Below are positions 52,901-63,171 of a stretch of DNA of 64,000 bases, one piece after another. This DNA comes from Amphibalanus amphitrite. Lineage: Eukaryota; Arthropoda; Thecostraca; Balanomorpha; Balanidae. Every line of letters starts with the position of its first letter. Positions within the stretch are counted from its first letter, which is position 1. The stretch spans positions 444,001 to 508,000 of the forward strand of contig NW_024881864.1 of the NCBI RefSeq assembly GCF_019059575.1. The letters run 5' to 3'. The notes beneath the pieces were generated by a model. The model had not been told where the DNA came from and made no database searches. It was given only the letters and a program-made list of their open reading frames with translations. Position numbers and translations under genes: made by a program.

Positions 52901-53438
52901 GGCGCCGCCGCAGCAGCAGGCGGCGGCCGGTCGGCAGGACGGCGCGGCGCGGCCCTCGCTGGCGCCCGTCTCCTCTGCGGCCGTCTCGTCGGCCAGCGGC
53001 GGTCTGAACCTGAGCGGCCTCATGTCGGGCGGCGGCTACGGCGCGCTGGGGCTCGGCGCCGCCGGCTTCCAGTCGCACGCGCTGGGCGGCGGCGCCGGCT
53101 ACCCGTACCTGCTGGGCCAGGCGCGCTCGCCGCAGCCGGCGCACCAGAACCCGGCGGGCGGCGGGCCGGCGCGCGGCGGCGGCTCGCCGGCCGGCCAGCC
53201 GGCGCCGCTGCTGACGCCGCCGTTCGGCGGGCGCGGCCACCCGCTGAGCTCGGACAGCCCGCTGGCCTCGTACCAGCAGTACTACCGGCAGCAGGAGCTG
53301 CTGCGCCAGCACCAGGCCGGCGCCGCTATGATGGGCCTGATGGGCGCGGCGGCCGGCGGCTATCCGCCCGGCTACCCGCTCTCGTCGCTGCGCCAGCCGT
53401 TCCAGCCGCCGGGCGTGACCCGCAGCCCGTTCTTCTGA
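46212..53438 (+). CDS. CECR2: Bromodomain/AT-hook/polyQ chromatin protein, CECR2-like (dikar)
   Basis: Five exons (46212-46999, 47239-47958, 48235-48497, 48751-49754, 50283-53438), all GT-AG and in phase, give 1976 residues. The start has a strong Kozak context (gcagccATGg) after a possible UTR acceptor at 46194. Residues 1-262 carry AT-hooks with RGRP cores (RGRPPRK, RGRPGRKPS, RGRPARKPS, RGRPPKK). Residues about 505-620 form a bromodomain with WPFQDPVEEEYAPNYY, RRPMDLNKLESRL and the acetyl-lysine-binding Asn in NCKLYNG. Then come basic and Pro-rich regions, KLGQLISRVRDSRGSGTTLL, a glutamine tract (about 1570-1728) and a Gly/Pro-rich end. CECR2 is a subunit of ISWI remodelling complexes. The bromodomain resembles CECR2 more than other families. 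No DDT domain is seen, so further 5' exons may exist. Confidence 0.85.
47239..47958 (+). CDS. CECR2: CECR2-like exon 2, low complexity
   Basis: 720 nt starting FIRQAIALIAAQEKKEQGGT. Lys/Ser/Pro-rich repeats (SSKSSQKSPSS, KSSEKTPSS) and AT-hook-like PRRPGRPRKSAH follow. The donor aat|gtgagt leads to the bromodomain exon. Confidence 0.82.
48235..48497 (+). CDS. CECR2: CECR2-like exon 3, most of the bromodomain
   Basis: 263 nt between gtccgcag and gtgaga. It encodes VLQTDEELRVGMYKVLEAVK through DNCKLYNGLEN: helix Z, the WPF shelf, the ZA loop and helices A-B ending at the acetyl-lysine-binding Asn. Confidence 0.93.
48751..49754 (+). CDS. CECR2: CECR2-like exon 4, end of bromodomain and basic region
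   Basis: 1004 nt after catttcag. It encodes EYTEMVMNIEAAFHKACHKF (bromodomain helix C), an acidic DDDEEEILIDVS, then Arg/Lys/Pro-rich sequence ending in a run of RKSEKRSRTDS/KKSSKKKKRKRRERE, a likely nuclear localisation signal. Confidence 0.92.
50283..53438 (+). CDS. CECR2: CECR2-like exon 5, polyglutamine and Pro/Gly-rich
   Basis: 3156 nt after gtgccggcag, in phase 0 with exon 4. It contains SKEESAKLGQLISRVRDSRG, TLLAGRPGLTMGKVLGSRGE and TPNLSAWFHAFRSQ, ordered patches that may be conserved. A long Pro/Ala/Ser region and the glutamine tract follow; it ends GVTRSPFF and TGA. The large antisense frames (poly-Leu, poly-Val, poly-Cys) are shadows of this exon. Confidence 0.9.
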   Translation, partial: DSPASGAAEGPAEARSRSPSPLPGSGSDSDDSAIWRQPPAVDPALSRPSPAPAPRPTVDSRGPRAKPLFSSRCISKEESAKLGQLISRVRDSRGSGTTLLAGRPGLTMGKVLGSRGEYQEPERTGEELWEEMVGKRLKAEPVLPERRDDEPPKLIVEPEVGSELPVLKKSATPNLSAWFHAFRSQAAPEPPAAPSVARVKRPPPPEQKKRAESEPRKVAPTPPATPASAAAPVPTSSPAPAPPAASAPAPAPAVTRAPADAPQPPPAPAVPQPSSQASQPPPAAAPNAAQSPAKPPAAPAAKPASPARPRWRRAASPPPAPPQPDADPYEYDDDELEKVRLQVKARESQRLEPAAGGRSPFYVTSSESEKSPLTPAGGIVSPAEAAQRSPAFSPQHAPAVDTARLVGAAKPGFYQDVAAKTASPDKSPRARPGSVASVSSPAEARGSPPRGPASPQVAGPAARQTEPLSSPAARPGASPGGGSLRSPPGTSVSQTPPSGPRAGQAAPQASVSSPAPAVSRPGATTASPASATDLSSPSGSVERPAPAVGSPSGPPPPAGRPAAEVPAAPPAPAATPAGQTPAQDERPGYPLKKRVPQEPPPAPPPPPQQQAQRQSPPPGPPPPQYPAPAAGQLPGNLAHLSQLVTRLPQQQQQQQAAEQQQQQAAEQQQQAALQQQKVMQQKLQLEQQVKLLEQKQKMKMAEQQSEKERMQQEQQQQQQQQQQQLQQQQQQQRQQQQQQMQQQMQQMQQQQMQQQMQQRQQQQRQQQIQQMQQMQQQQQQQQQQQQQQQQQQQQQQQQQQQQQQRLSGEQSDVQDSVPSSMPSAQIPWGDSSVSYYKQMASPHMQLYHQQQQSMKAFQQQQAQQAQQQQQQQSAPPQQQAAAGRQDGAARPSLAPVSSAAVSSASGGLNLSGLMSGGGYGALGLGAAGFQSHALGGGAGYPYLLGQARSPQPAHQNPAGGGPARGGGSPAGQPAPLLTPPFGGRGHPLSSDSPLASYQQYYRQQELLRQHQAGAAMMGLMGAAAGGYPPGYPLSSLRQPFQPPGVTRSPFF
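52218..52695 (+). repeat. Imperfect CAG/CAA repeat encoding polyglutamine
   Basis: About 480 bp of CAG/CAA codons, with blocks interrupted by Met, Arg, Lys, Leu and Glu. The longest pure glutamine run lies at about 52,608-52,694. Mixed CAA/CAG codons should limit slippage, so the glutamine tract looks selected at the protein level. A second, shorter Q-rich block lies at 52,825-52,925. Confidence 0.95.
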
Positions 53439-54696
53439 GCGCCGGCCGGCAGCTGTGATAGCCCGCCACGGACGGGATGCAATCGGGGTGCCTCTCGGCG
53501 CCCGCGGGAGGGGAGGGAGGGGATCAGAGCTGTTTGGTATTGTCCTGTGCACCCTTTTAGATCTGCCTGTACCGCCGAGAGACCCGGGACGACGGGCCGA
53601 TGACGTCACTCTGCCACTAACCGAGCTGACGTCAGGAGCCCGCTTTGGAACTCGCCTCGCTGAGTTGCGTAGGCGCGCGCTACCACTCGCCGGGCCGCCC
53701 CAGCGCGGCCCCTGTACAAAGGCTGCATTTTACTCCGCTTGTATATTTTAGGTGCTTGCGCCATGTCTGAAACGTACGCTTCATTTTTGGTGTCAGTCAC
53801 GGTGGCGCGCTACTGGCGTCCGACCCACTCATCGGCGGTCGGCCGCCGCGCCCGTCGTGATTCATTGTTATTGTCGTGCGCCGGCGCGACAGAGCTGTTT
53901 ATTGGTTGACCCATGTCATCGTGCTTCAGATCGGTTGGTGTAGGTACTCGGCGTGGTGTGGGAGGTCGGGTGGTGCGTGTTTTGTACGCAGTGTCGTGTG
54001 GCGAGCGCCCGTGGTAATAACATTGTGGAAGTGGTGCAGCCGACCTGTTTCAATGTCTGAGGTGTTTGGAACCGTGACCGAGAGGCCGTGACAGATTGTT
54101 CGTGATCTCAGCGGAGTCAGTGAAAATCCTTGGGCAAATGTGAATCACAGGGTTATATAATCGTTCGGGAAGTCGACCGACAGTGTACGATGTGTGGCAG
54201 CTAACAACACAGCACGATCAACGAGTATAACATATATTGTCTATGACAGCTAGTAGCACATACATAATCACAGATGGTTGGCGGTCGCTCGCAGCTCCGC
54301 CGCCCGACCCGCCGCGGCCGGCTGGAGTCCTTCCCCCGCGTCCGCGGCCCACGGCTCAGCACAACAAACAACGCGCGGACCCGAGAGAAGCGCCGCGTAT
54401 CACGGCTGGCGCTGTCCGACGACATATTGCCTCCACAGTCCTAGAGTAATACCTTCTGATGATTAAATTAAAAAACAACCTCCCTACCGCCGCGCACCAC
54501 AGCATGAGTTGACCACTCGGGGAAAGTACGTCAGAGGAGCGGCCGCGCCGCCCCCTGCCGGCCGGTCAGGGCGGAGCCCCGGGGCTGGCCGGCGGCGGCG
54601 CGGCGCGGCGCTCGTCTTTCTTTGGTGTGGGTGAGGCCGGGCGGCGGCGGCCCGCGCCCCGGTCGGTATCACAGACGAAGGACGCGTTGGCCGCCC
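53439..54696. other. 3' region between convergent genes
   Basis: Holds the 3' UTR of the bromodomain gene (ATTAAA at 54462-54467 is a candidate signal) and probably the 3' UTR of the TMTC-like gene on the other strand. No other gene seen. Confidence 0.5.
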
Positions 54697-54771
54697 TCAT
54701 CGCCGGCGGCTGCCGCCCTTCCGGCTCTTTGAGAACAGGTGGCGCAGCTTCTGCAGGTTCGTCTTGGTGAT
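54697..54771 (-). CDS. TMTC-like last exon
   Basis: 75 nt after ccgcggcag, encoding ITKTNLQKLRHLFSKSRKGG, SRRR and TGA. The position fits the C-terminal helix of TMTC proteins. Confidence 0.72.
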   Translation of the reverse strand: MTKTNLQKLRHLFSKSRKGGSRRR

Positions 54772-57189
54772 CTGCCGCGGACAGAACGGGGGGTCAGCTG
54801 GGCGCAGTATCGGGACGGGTGACAGGACAGTCGCTACGTGTGCAGCGGACGGTACTGGGCGCGGTCAGCCGGGCCCAGTGCCGCGGACGGAACGGGGGGT
54901 CGGCTGGGTTCGGTGCCAGGGACGGAAGGCAGGACTGAGGACAGTCACTGAGTCGGCGGACCTGAGGGGCGATGTTAGCAAGGAAGACGTTTCACCTGAC
55001 GCAGCCTGCCTTCGAGCAGCAGCCAAACATCAATACTGCACGACGCTCATCAATTACTAGATCTAATTCAGGCCCTGAGTCATCCTAAGCCAGATACTCG
55101 GTGCAGTCACCCTCTGGAGACTGAGCCATTTCTTCTTCCCGGTTACGGTCGGGGGATGGGGTGAGTCGCAATGCCCCGAGAGGGGGCGAGGACTACCGAG
55201 TTGAGGGGAGGGGGCATTGAGCTCGTATTGTGCCCACTGCAGGAAGAATGGCTGAGCAATGAACATGTATCCACCGTTTCCCGCCCTGGGGAGGGGTGGG
55301 CGGCCGTTGAACCATAGTTACCTGTTCGTCGGGTCGGATGCGCAGCGCGGCCAGGTACGACTGTTCGGCCTCCTCCAGCTTCCCGTTCACGTGCAGCATC
55401 GCGCCCAGGTTCATATGACTGGTGGCCTCCTGTGGAGAGACACGGCGACACCCTCGGTCATTATATGAACCATCGAGGCCTCACCACTGACTTATGGGGG
55501 ACGGCGACCTTCCGTTACCGACCAGAACGAGCTGACTGAACAAATCGGCAGCCAAATTTAGACGGTCAGGGTAATGTTAAACACATTGAGCTGGTCACGA
55601 ACGGGACATCGGACGTACGAAGCCCGTAAACATGAGGGGCATTTAGACACTCTGACAGGACTCGCGTGACAAAACACGAGCTCGGCACACGCGGACTATA
55701 ATCCGGGCTGATAGTTCTAGATGGGGCTGGGTACGCGGCAGCCCGGCCGGACGTCGGCCCGCGCCAGGACAGTTTGTTGGAAGTCTGGGAGCAGGCGGCG
55801 GACCGCGGGACGAGCCTAACATTGATCTGGAGCCGGACGGATCTCAGCACTCGTCAGGTTACCGGAGATCAAGGATTTACAGGGTGCGTCATAAGTTCTG
55901 GTACACTTTTTCTTTTATTAATAAAAAGAGTTACAACAGGTTTACAGAGTTGAGTATTTCAGTAGAGGATCTCTATGAAGTTAAGTCAAAACACGTGTAA
56001 TATCATGAAAAAAAAAATATTTACTAGCTGAGCCTTAATGAAACAAATGGTAACTGAACGTCCGACAGCTAAGTGCACACCATGGCGCCTTTCTCCCCAA
56101 CAAAGGAAGTTCGCGGGGCCATCGTCTGCATGAAGATGGCGGATATCTCGGTAGCAAAGATATGTCGCGCGCTTCGCTGCACGCGGAATCTTGTATATCG
56201 GACGTGGACCCGGTACCAGGAGACCCAGAGTACCGGAGACCGATTCCGTTCCGGCCGCCCCCGGTCCGGAGGAGCTTGAGAGCGCTTTCCTTCCGTATGT
56301 GGCGCTGTGCAGCGTTGAGGGAGTGAACGTGCTTCTTGCGGAGGCTTTTCACGCGGATATCCTTAGAAATGAGTCTGCGCATGGAACGCTCGGACACATT
56401 AAGGTCCCGGGCCATTTGGCGCATGGGACACTCGGGGTTGCGGACAATCCGGCTGCGAACCGCGGCTTTCAGCTGAGGCGTGTGGGCGGACCGGGGGCAG
56501 CCGGAACAGAATCGGTCTCCGGTACTCTGGGTCTCCACTACCAGGAGACTCTCCTGGTACCGGGTCCACATCCGATACACACGATTCCGCGTGCAGCGAA
56601 GCGTGCGACATATCTTTGCTACCGAGATATCCGCCATCTTCATGCAGACGATGGCCCCGCGAACTTTCTTTGTTAGGGAGAAAGGCGGCATGGTGTGCAC
56701 TTAGCTGTCGGGCGGTCAGTTACCATTTGTTTAATTAAGGCTCATCAAGTTAATATTTTTTCATGATATCACACATGCTTTGACTTAACTTCATAAAGAT
56801 CCTCTACTGAAATACTCAACTCTGTAAACCTGTTGTAACTCTTTTTATTACTAAAAGAAAAAGTGTACCAGAACTTATGACGCACCCTGTAGTTATTGAC
56901 CACGATGCGATCCTCGTATTGGGGCGGAGCCGGGCGGACATCACTATTGGACAGTTGGTACGGAGGTCGGGGAGAGGACCGCGGGCGGCGGACCGCGGGG
57001 CGACTCTCACATTGGGCCGGAGCCGGACGGCGATCCGGTAGTAGTGTTCGGCCTCCTCGTTGCGCGCCGCCTGGCGGAGAATGTTGGCAGCGTTGAACAC
57101 CATCTCGTACTCGTGCGGCGCTAGTTCGGCCGCCCGCCGGTAGATGTCAGCAGCCTCCTGCGGCCGGTCGGCATCGGCCAGGAACTGAC
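54697..57189 (-). CDS. TMTC-like TPR protein, last three exons
   Basis: Minus-strand exons 57189-57011, 55429-55322 and 54771-54697 join in phase. They encode GQFLADADRPQEAADIYRRA and FNAANILRQAARNEEAEHYY (two TPR units), SHMNLGAMLHVNGKLEEAEQ and SYLAALRIRPDEQ (a third), and ITKTNLQKLRHLFSKSRKGG with a basic end and TGA. The final TPR followed by [IT]xxNLxKLxxLx and a Lys/Arg tail resembles the C-terminus of TMTC proteins (TMTC2 best). These are ER multi-pass proteins acting in O-mannosylation of cadherins and similar proteins. The membrane part and start lie outside the window, so this is a partial gene; another TPR family cannot be excluded. Confidence 0.75.
55322..55429 (-). CDS. TMTC-like exon, last TPR
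   Basis: 108 nt between ctccacag and gtaact, phase 0, encoding EATSHMNLGAMLHVNGKLEE and AEQSYLAALRIRPDEQ. A textbook TPR (NLGxxLxxxGKxxEAExxYxxAL). Confidence 0.88.
55880..56889. mobile_element. Foldback mariner-type element, head-to-head
   Basis: A 1010-bp element between TA dinucleotides (55878-55879, 56890-56891) whose ends start CAGGGTGCGTCATAAGTTCT. Both arms, nearly 400 bp each, encode the same N-terminal part of a mariner-type transposase. The + strand (56073-56279) reads MADISVAKICRALRCTRNLV; the - strand (56700 downward) reads MADISVAKICRTLRCTRNRV, then MRQMARDLNVSERSMRRLIS (second helix-turn-helix). The catalytic domain is missing. It lies in an intron of the TMTC-like gene. Confidence 0.92.
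57011..57189 (-). CDS. TMTC-like exon with two TPR units
   Basis: 179 nt between cgccgacag and gtgaga, starting two bases into a codon. It encodes QFLADADRPQEAADIYRRAA through HYYRIAVRLRPN. It shows two TPR helix pairs. Confidence 0.88.
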
Positions 57190-57281
57190 CTGTCGGCGAA
57201 CGGAGGAGAAACAGTCAGCCCGGATAGGCGAGAGCCTCAAACTTATGATTGTTGTTCAATGATCCGGATAACATATGTCAC

Positions 57282-57603
57282 ACCGTTCCGTGCTCCTATC
57301 CTCAGGATACTGAAATCCTGCTCCCCAACACCCCAGCCCCCTCCGGGCTGGACAGGCAACTTTATCTCATGCGGGCTGCTCCCTTGGAGCGGCACCGCTG
57401 CTCCCGAGGGAGCTGCACCCCGTAGCCGGGTGCAGAGAGTGCTCAGGGGGCTGGTCGGCCTGTCCATTTGGACGGGCTCAGCCCCGGCGACTCTCTAGGG
57501 TGCCTGCCCAGACCAATGTCTCCCCCTAATTCCTATCATCCTTCCGGCTCTGCAATGGTCTTGTCGACCGAAAGGGCCTAACCCCCCCCCCCAAAAAAAA
57601 AAA
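57282..57603 (+). mobile_element. Retroposed LINE-type 3' end with poly(A)
   Basis: A 322-bp insertion ending in a poly(A) run (57592-57603). It is flanked by a perfect 12-bp direct repeat AACATATGTCAC (57270-57281 and 57604-57615). The body has a short GC-rich end and a 3' UTR-like part (caatggtcttgtcgaccgaa). Poly(A) plus the duplication show target-primed reverse transcription. No reverse transcriptase remains, so the family is not assigned. Confidence 0.85.
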
Positions 57604-57615
57604 AACATATGTCAC

Positions 57616-60600
57616 TTGGAAGTCAGCTGCAACGGTCACTTAATGCCTTGTCCCTTATGGGGCTCCGTCCGTGCGGGTGTACCTATACAGTAGGTACCTA
57701 CCTAAGCACGGGACAGCAACAGACGACAGAAGCCCTTTTCGCCGAACCCTTAACACCTGGAATCTGAAACGGATATCTTACTAGGCAAACGGGCAATTTC
57801 TGGAGACGCTGAGCGGCTAGTGACGTCACGCCACTCCCGGTGGAAGCTGACCCGGAGATACCCCCCCCCCCGCCCCCTGCACGGCTCACCGTACTAATTA
57901 TAGAGGAGGGCCACAGCCGGCCCGCCCGCCCGCCATTGTATTCAGATGATACGGCTGTTTTGCATCACATCTACAATCAACATGACACGTTTATGATGTG
58001 GTTAAATGCAGTAGGTATACGGCGGCAGCAGCAGGGTCTGGCAGGGTCGGCTACCGGGCATGACCCCTGGATAGGATGTCATTAATCGCTGAGGACTGAC
58101 GAGAGAACGATTGTAAGAACTGAGGATGTCGCTGCTGACGGAGGATCGATTAAAATCGTCAAAACTTCACGGCCACATACCTACACGCGTTTTACCCACT
58201 GCTACCTAGAAAGGCTCAGCTATTTCGTATCTCGATATCTTTCAATCTCGTTTTTACTGGAAATGTCAACCACCTCAAGCTCCAATTCAATGTCGCCTTC
58301 CTATGCCCTAGAATAGTTACCATCTTGCTACCCTCAAGTCTGGCAGCGTCCCCCACTGTGACCCTCATCTTCACCAGAGACGTCCCCTCGCCGCACTCCT
58401 CCGCTCTGGAACGGTTTCTCGCTGTCGATCGGCGTCCAGAGAGAAGCATGGTGTGATGGTCAGCAGTCAGTGTCAGACCGCTCTGACCCTAATCAACTGA
58501 CCCTGCCGGTCCGCCGATCTCTCAGTTCCACTGTCCACTCGTCATACAACGTCCACTCGTCGTCCACCGTCCACTCGTCGTCCACCGTCCCCTTGTCGTC
58601 CACCGTTTCTTGGCTCCAAGGGTTACAGATGCCTACCACTTGTATGGCCGACATTGCTCACTTTTTGACACTTGCCGCTGTGTTAAGAATACATAATGTC
58701 AATGGACCGGCTGATTGTCAGAAACCTCGGCGCCTCATCAGCCGTTGGCTGCTTGCGCTCACCACAGCCGGGACGCTGCGTCACGGCAGACAGCGGCGTC
58801 ACGTCACATTGACGGTATCTGGTGCGTCACACGTCACCCGTCGGTGATGTCACGTCACTGTCGATGACGTCAGTCTCGGCGTCACCGCTTAAATACATCA
58901 GCACTCTGCACGGTGGCGGCGGGCCATTCCTCTCCCTCCGGTGGGGACAGTTTCGGAGCGGCCGGCGCGACGGGGCCCACCCAGGAGCGCCGTGTCGCCC
59001 TCACAGCCCGCGAGCAGCGTTCAGCGCCGAGCGCGCCGAGCAGTCACGTGGCACCATTGTTGTCGCTCGTCCCAAGACAGCAGCACAGACGGGAGACGGG
59101 CAGGACACGACGGAGGGCTCAACCTACTATATAAATAGACGGCCCTGTGACCTTATGAAGCGCAGCGTTGTGTTATACATTTATCCCGGTACTGCAGTTA
59201 TCTACCAGATACCCATGGTTTAAATTGCTGCCACGACCGTTTACTGGTGTGCATCTGTGTTTTAAACGGATGTTAGAATGCCACAGCTCTCCCTATTAAT
59301 TGGTACGTTTATATTTTATTTGGCTGTTTTCCTGATGTTCAAACATTGCTGCATGCTCGTATACGACATGTGCAATTGAGCGAAAACGTCCACACATTAC
59401 TTTAGCTTTCACCAGTTTGCCGAATTGGTGCGAATCGCCAAACAGTTTGCCGCAATGGAGTAAACTGCCATCGCGAGTTTCGCATACCGGTACTGAGGCG
59501 ATACTTATGCGAATTCAGTATCATCTTATGTTACCCTGACCACACCATCTGAACTCCAGCCACCCCTCTCTCCCCGGCGCGGCGGTCGGTGACAGCCTGT
59601 CCACCGGCCGGCGCGGCGGTCGGCAGCATCAGCCATTTGCCACCAATTAACAACACGGACGGATAAACCAGTTGGCGACACGTCCCACCGACGTCGGCGT
59701 GTTTTCCCGAGCGGCGACAGGTCCGCTGCAGACCGGAGTCGGTCGACCAGCCGCAAATGAAGCGCCCACGCACCCCCTCCCGTCTCACCGCGACTTTATC
59801 TGCTTCATTATTTACGGCTTCCCGGCGTAACGCATATGTCGCCCATCCAAACGAGGCGCAATTTCGGGAGACGGGACGGACGAATGACAGGTGCCGTGTT
59901 CGTAAGTGATTCGGGACATGCCTGAGCTGCTGTTCTGGTGACACCGCTTCCCTGGCTGCCCTGCTGAGAGCTAAGTACCACGTTTACGGCGGCGACTAGA
60001 CAGGTTGCTCCCAGTTTCTGCAAGCTGCTGCGTTTGAGGTCTGTCTTCATTTACCGAAACCGGTCAAATGCCGGTCTTGGTGCCTGGCGCGGCATTGGTG
60101 TTCTTTTTCTTCTCATTTTTCATCCTATACACGCTTGAAGTATGCATATGTGTGAGGAAGGGAATGTTATAAAAATTGCTCTTCATTAGACGTCTTCACA
60201 TTTTTGAGCGACATTTTTCCAACCGTTGTCACGAGCGGTATACATCTGATAAATTGTAGATAGTTTATGGCCCATCAGATAAATGCACCGGCTAAGATGG
60301 ATATTTCAAAGTTACATACTATTTTAGGGACTGCGAAAAATAATGTCCATACGATAAGAATGGATAGATAACAAAAACAATGAGAAATGATTTTGCATGA
60401 TAATAACTTTCATGATAATACCGTGCGAATAAACAAATTTTGAATTGCCGACTTTTCGACTGTCCCAGAAAAAAGATGTTTTTATAGTGCCCGGACCACA
60501 TTTGGCAAACGTTTATTGAGTCTTTTAGGAGTCACGGCATCACGTAAACGCAGATCCGATCCGTGCGGAGTGGAGCCTGTCTCAACTCTCGACTGAGTTC

Positions 60601-62630
60601 TCGTGCGGTGTCCGTGGTGACAGCGGCGGACACGGGACACCCGGTGGGCGGGACGGCCGGGCCAGACGACCCGCCCGCCGCTGCGCCCGTCATTACAGTC
60701 CGAGCTGTCTGTCCCAGGCCGCCGGCGGCACGACTTTCCTCACGGATGTGGCCGCCGCTCAGCGATGGTAAACACATACAGCTGGACAGACGCCCAGTGC
60801 TCTGCCTGTCACGAATCGGACGGCGCCATGAAATTAGATACGTGGAGGTAGAATGCATTTTTGCGGTTAGGCTTTCGCTTAGGATATTTATGAGGTCTGC
60901 AATGCACTTTATTGTTCCTTTACCGATTTCAGAATGTCATGCGGTTATACCATGTCTTGAAGACTGAAGCAAACAAACGCCATCGTATCAAACTGTGATT
61001 TATTCTGATAAGTTTAAAAACACCGACTTCCCCATTAATATCGATTTACACAGGAATGATCATTTAGCGGAACAAATATGTATAATTACAGAGGCTCTGT
61101 CCCTCGTTTTATCCTTTCGTTGGTAGATCGAGCTGCGCGTCATACTCGCTGAACGCTGCATTCTGCAGTTAGTGCTAAGTGCCAGGATAAATGCTGACAA
61201 AATATGCTAGAAACTAAGAAATATGAAAAACTATTTGCTTTATTCCCTGCACCTAGTGTAAAAGTAAACACTTTATTGTCATTTTTTCCATTTAGGTATA
61301 CCATATGCAAATAAAGGCAAGTTCATATTTTCGTTAAAGTCAGATATTTACCGGAGAAAATTGATCCCAATGTCCTTCTCCTTAACGAATGCTCGGATAA
61401 ACACCTAGCCGAAAAGAAATAAAGAGACAATGGGTCCAATTGGTTGCACTTTCTTCCCTGACGTAGTTAACTATAAGAACACATACCTATGTATGTATGT
61501 AATGGCGCATACAATCGGCGCCCTGTCCACAAGATCAGCCAACATCAGCGGATAACTTAGGTATCACAATTCAGTTGTTTCATGCACCTCCCGAAACTGG
61601 CCGTAGGCCGCCAGTTACTGACCTCTTTCGGAGCATCTCACAAATATTTTCGATTGGACTCAAAATTAAACTATTCCCATGCCGTTCGCATCCTACAAAA
61701 CCAAGAAAAAAAAATGTTGCCTGTATCACTATTGTGTCTAAAGATGGACGATTTCGATCTCTAAAGTGGAGCAACTCCATGCCAGAACTTAGGTTAGGTA
61801 CTTTTGGGCTTACAGTAGCTTTGGTTTCCAAAATAGACATGCTAATGGCCATTCAGTTCAGGCATCCAATCCTTACTATGCTAGAATGTTATTGCAGTGG
61901 TATTATGTGTAAACGGTCGTGTTCGGGGCATCTCGTGAAATCGAACTGTGGTATGTACCGTGGCTCATAATGCCCCACACTTTTATTTTCGACGGGTGCC
62001 TGACCGTCTCCGCTACTTGTATTGTACCTTAGATTGCAAATACATATACTTAGCAAATAATATGCAGAACTATAAGCAGATTCTAGCGCAGCTGTTGTCT
62101 TTTGATTTCTCGCTGAAAACGCTCGTCTTAAACAGAAATATTCCCATAGCTTCGACAAAATCTGGTTTAGAAAGATCAACGAGCGTAACATTTTCAAGCA
62201 CAGGTGTATGCCATGACTTTGAGCCATGCCGACCCGGAGTCGGAGTTGGTAAGATTTTGGCGACTCCGACTCCAACTCCGACTCCGCCTCCGACTCCAAC
62301 TGTTCTACAGACCGTATGCCCAAATTAGGTACATTTTTTTTCGAAGATAGTGGTAAAGAGTGAACTGCTCTTTTGCAGCTAACCATAATTTGTCGTTAAG
62401 TTATACATAGTGTGCAGGTGCTCGGCAGTAAGGTTATCTGTTGCTCTTGGTGGCTTCACTCGCTGATAAAATTGAGTTCACTCTTAGCTGCTTGCGGATG
62501 AGCTGCGGGAGCTCACCATAAAGATTAAAGAACCATACCCGGTCACGAAGTTCGGAACTGGGCTCGATTTACCCTTGCCTTCTTATTAGTGGCTTGAGAT
62601 AAAAACGGAAAAGGAATGACTATTCGCTGA
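57616..62630. other. Intron of the TMTC-like gene or intergenic DNA
   Basis: No exon recognised on either strand. Contains an 18-bp minisatellite (gtccactcgtcgtccacc, 58527-58607) and a GACTCC tract (62225-62305). Frames such as those near 58,900-59,150 and 60,560-60,850 are GC-driven and show no domain. Confidence 0.5.
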
Positions 62631-63151
62631 CAGTAGCGGCGGAACACCTTCAATTAAGGGGGGGGGGGGGCACGCCAACTTTTTTTTTATAAATTTAGTC
62701 CGAACCTTTTGATGGGAAGGATTCACAAGGACAGAACCACCGCTAAGCGAAGCTTGTTGCGATGACTCTGCCCTCCACCCTCTGATCGCGCAATTCCAGT
62801 TCTATGGCAGAATTTAGAGTCCAAAGTTTAACGTGCGCACATAGCCGCGCACGGCCGGTCCCCTCACTGACTTCGCCTGGCTACGGCCTGCCACCAACCG
62901 CAACCATACCTGTCAGGAGGCCCATAAATGCCAAGCGCACGTCGCGCTTCGAACCCGGACTGTTGTAACCGGGAACGCGTGCTCTCACCACGCGGAGTCC
63001 AACGCTCTACCAACTGAGCTACGGGACCGGCTAAGACAAACTTTTGGTCCCATTCTTTCCATGCAAAGCCCATAGGGCTAATGTTAAAATGCCAAAATCA
63101 AAGTGGGGCACGGTGCCCCGGTACGTTACCCTCCCCGTTCCGCCGCCTATG
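62631..63151 (+). mobile_element. hAT-type MITE, copy 2
   Basis: Ends CAGTAGCGGCGGAAC and GTTCCGCCGCCTATG, flanked by a perfect 8-bp duplication TTCGCTGA (62623-62630 and 63152-63159). It shares ends and interior (aatgttaaaatgccaaaatc) with the copy at 27450-27982. It is interrupted by a SINE at about 62,681-63,037. Confidence 0.88.
62681..63037 (-). mobile_element. tRNA-derived SINE inserted in the hAT-type MITE
   Basis: On the minus strand it begins at about 63,035 with a tRNA-like head: an A-box TAGCTCAGTTGG and, about 70 bp later, a B-box GGGTTCGAAGC. It runs about 350 bp to an A-rich tail (poly-T on the plus strand at 62,681-62,690). AACTTTT flanks both sides as a target duplication. 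The acceptor stem does not close, so it is not a functional tRNA gene. The sister MITE at 27,450 shows the uninterrupted site. Confidence 0.82.
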
Positions 63152-63171
63152 TTCGCTGACCTATAGGTTAA

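Noticed and set aside
62940-63035. tRNA gene on the minus strand
   Set aside because: A- and B-box are present, but the acceptor stem does not pair and an A-tailed body follows; it is the head of a SINE.
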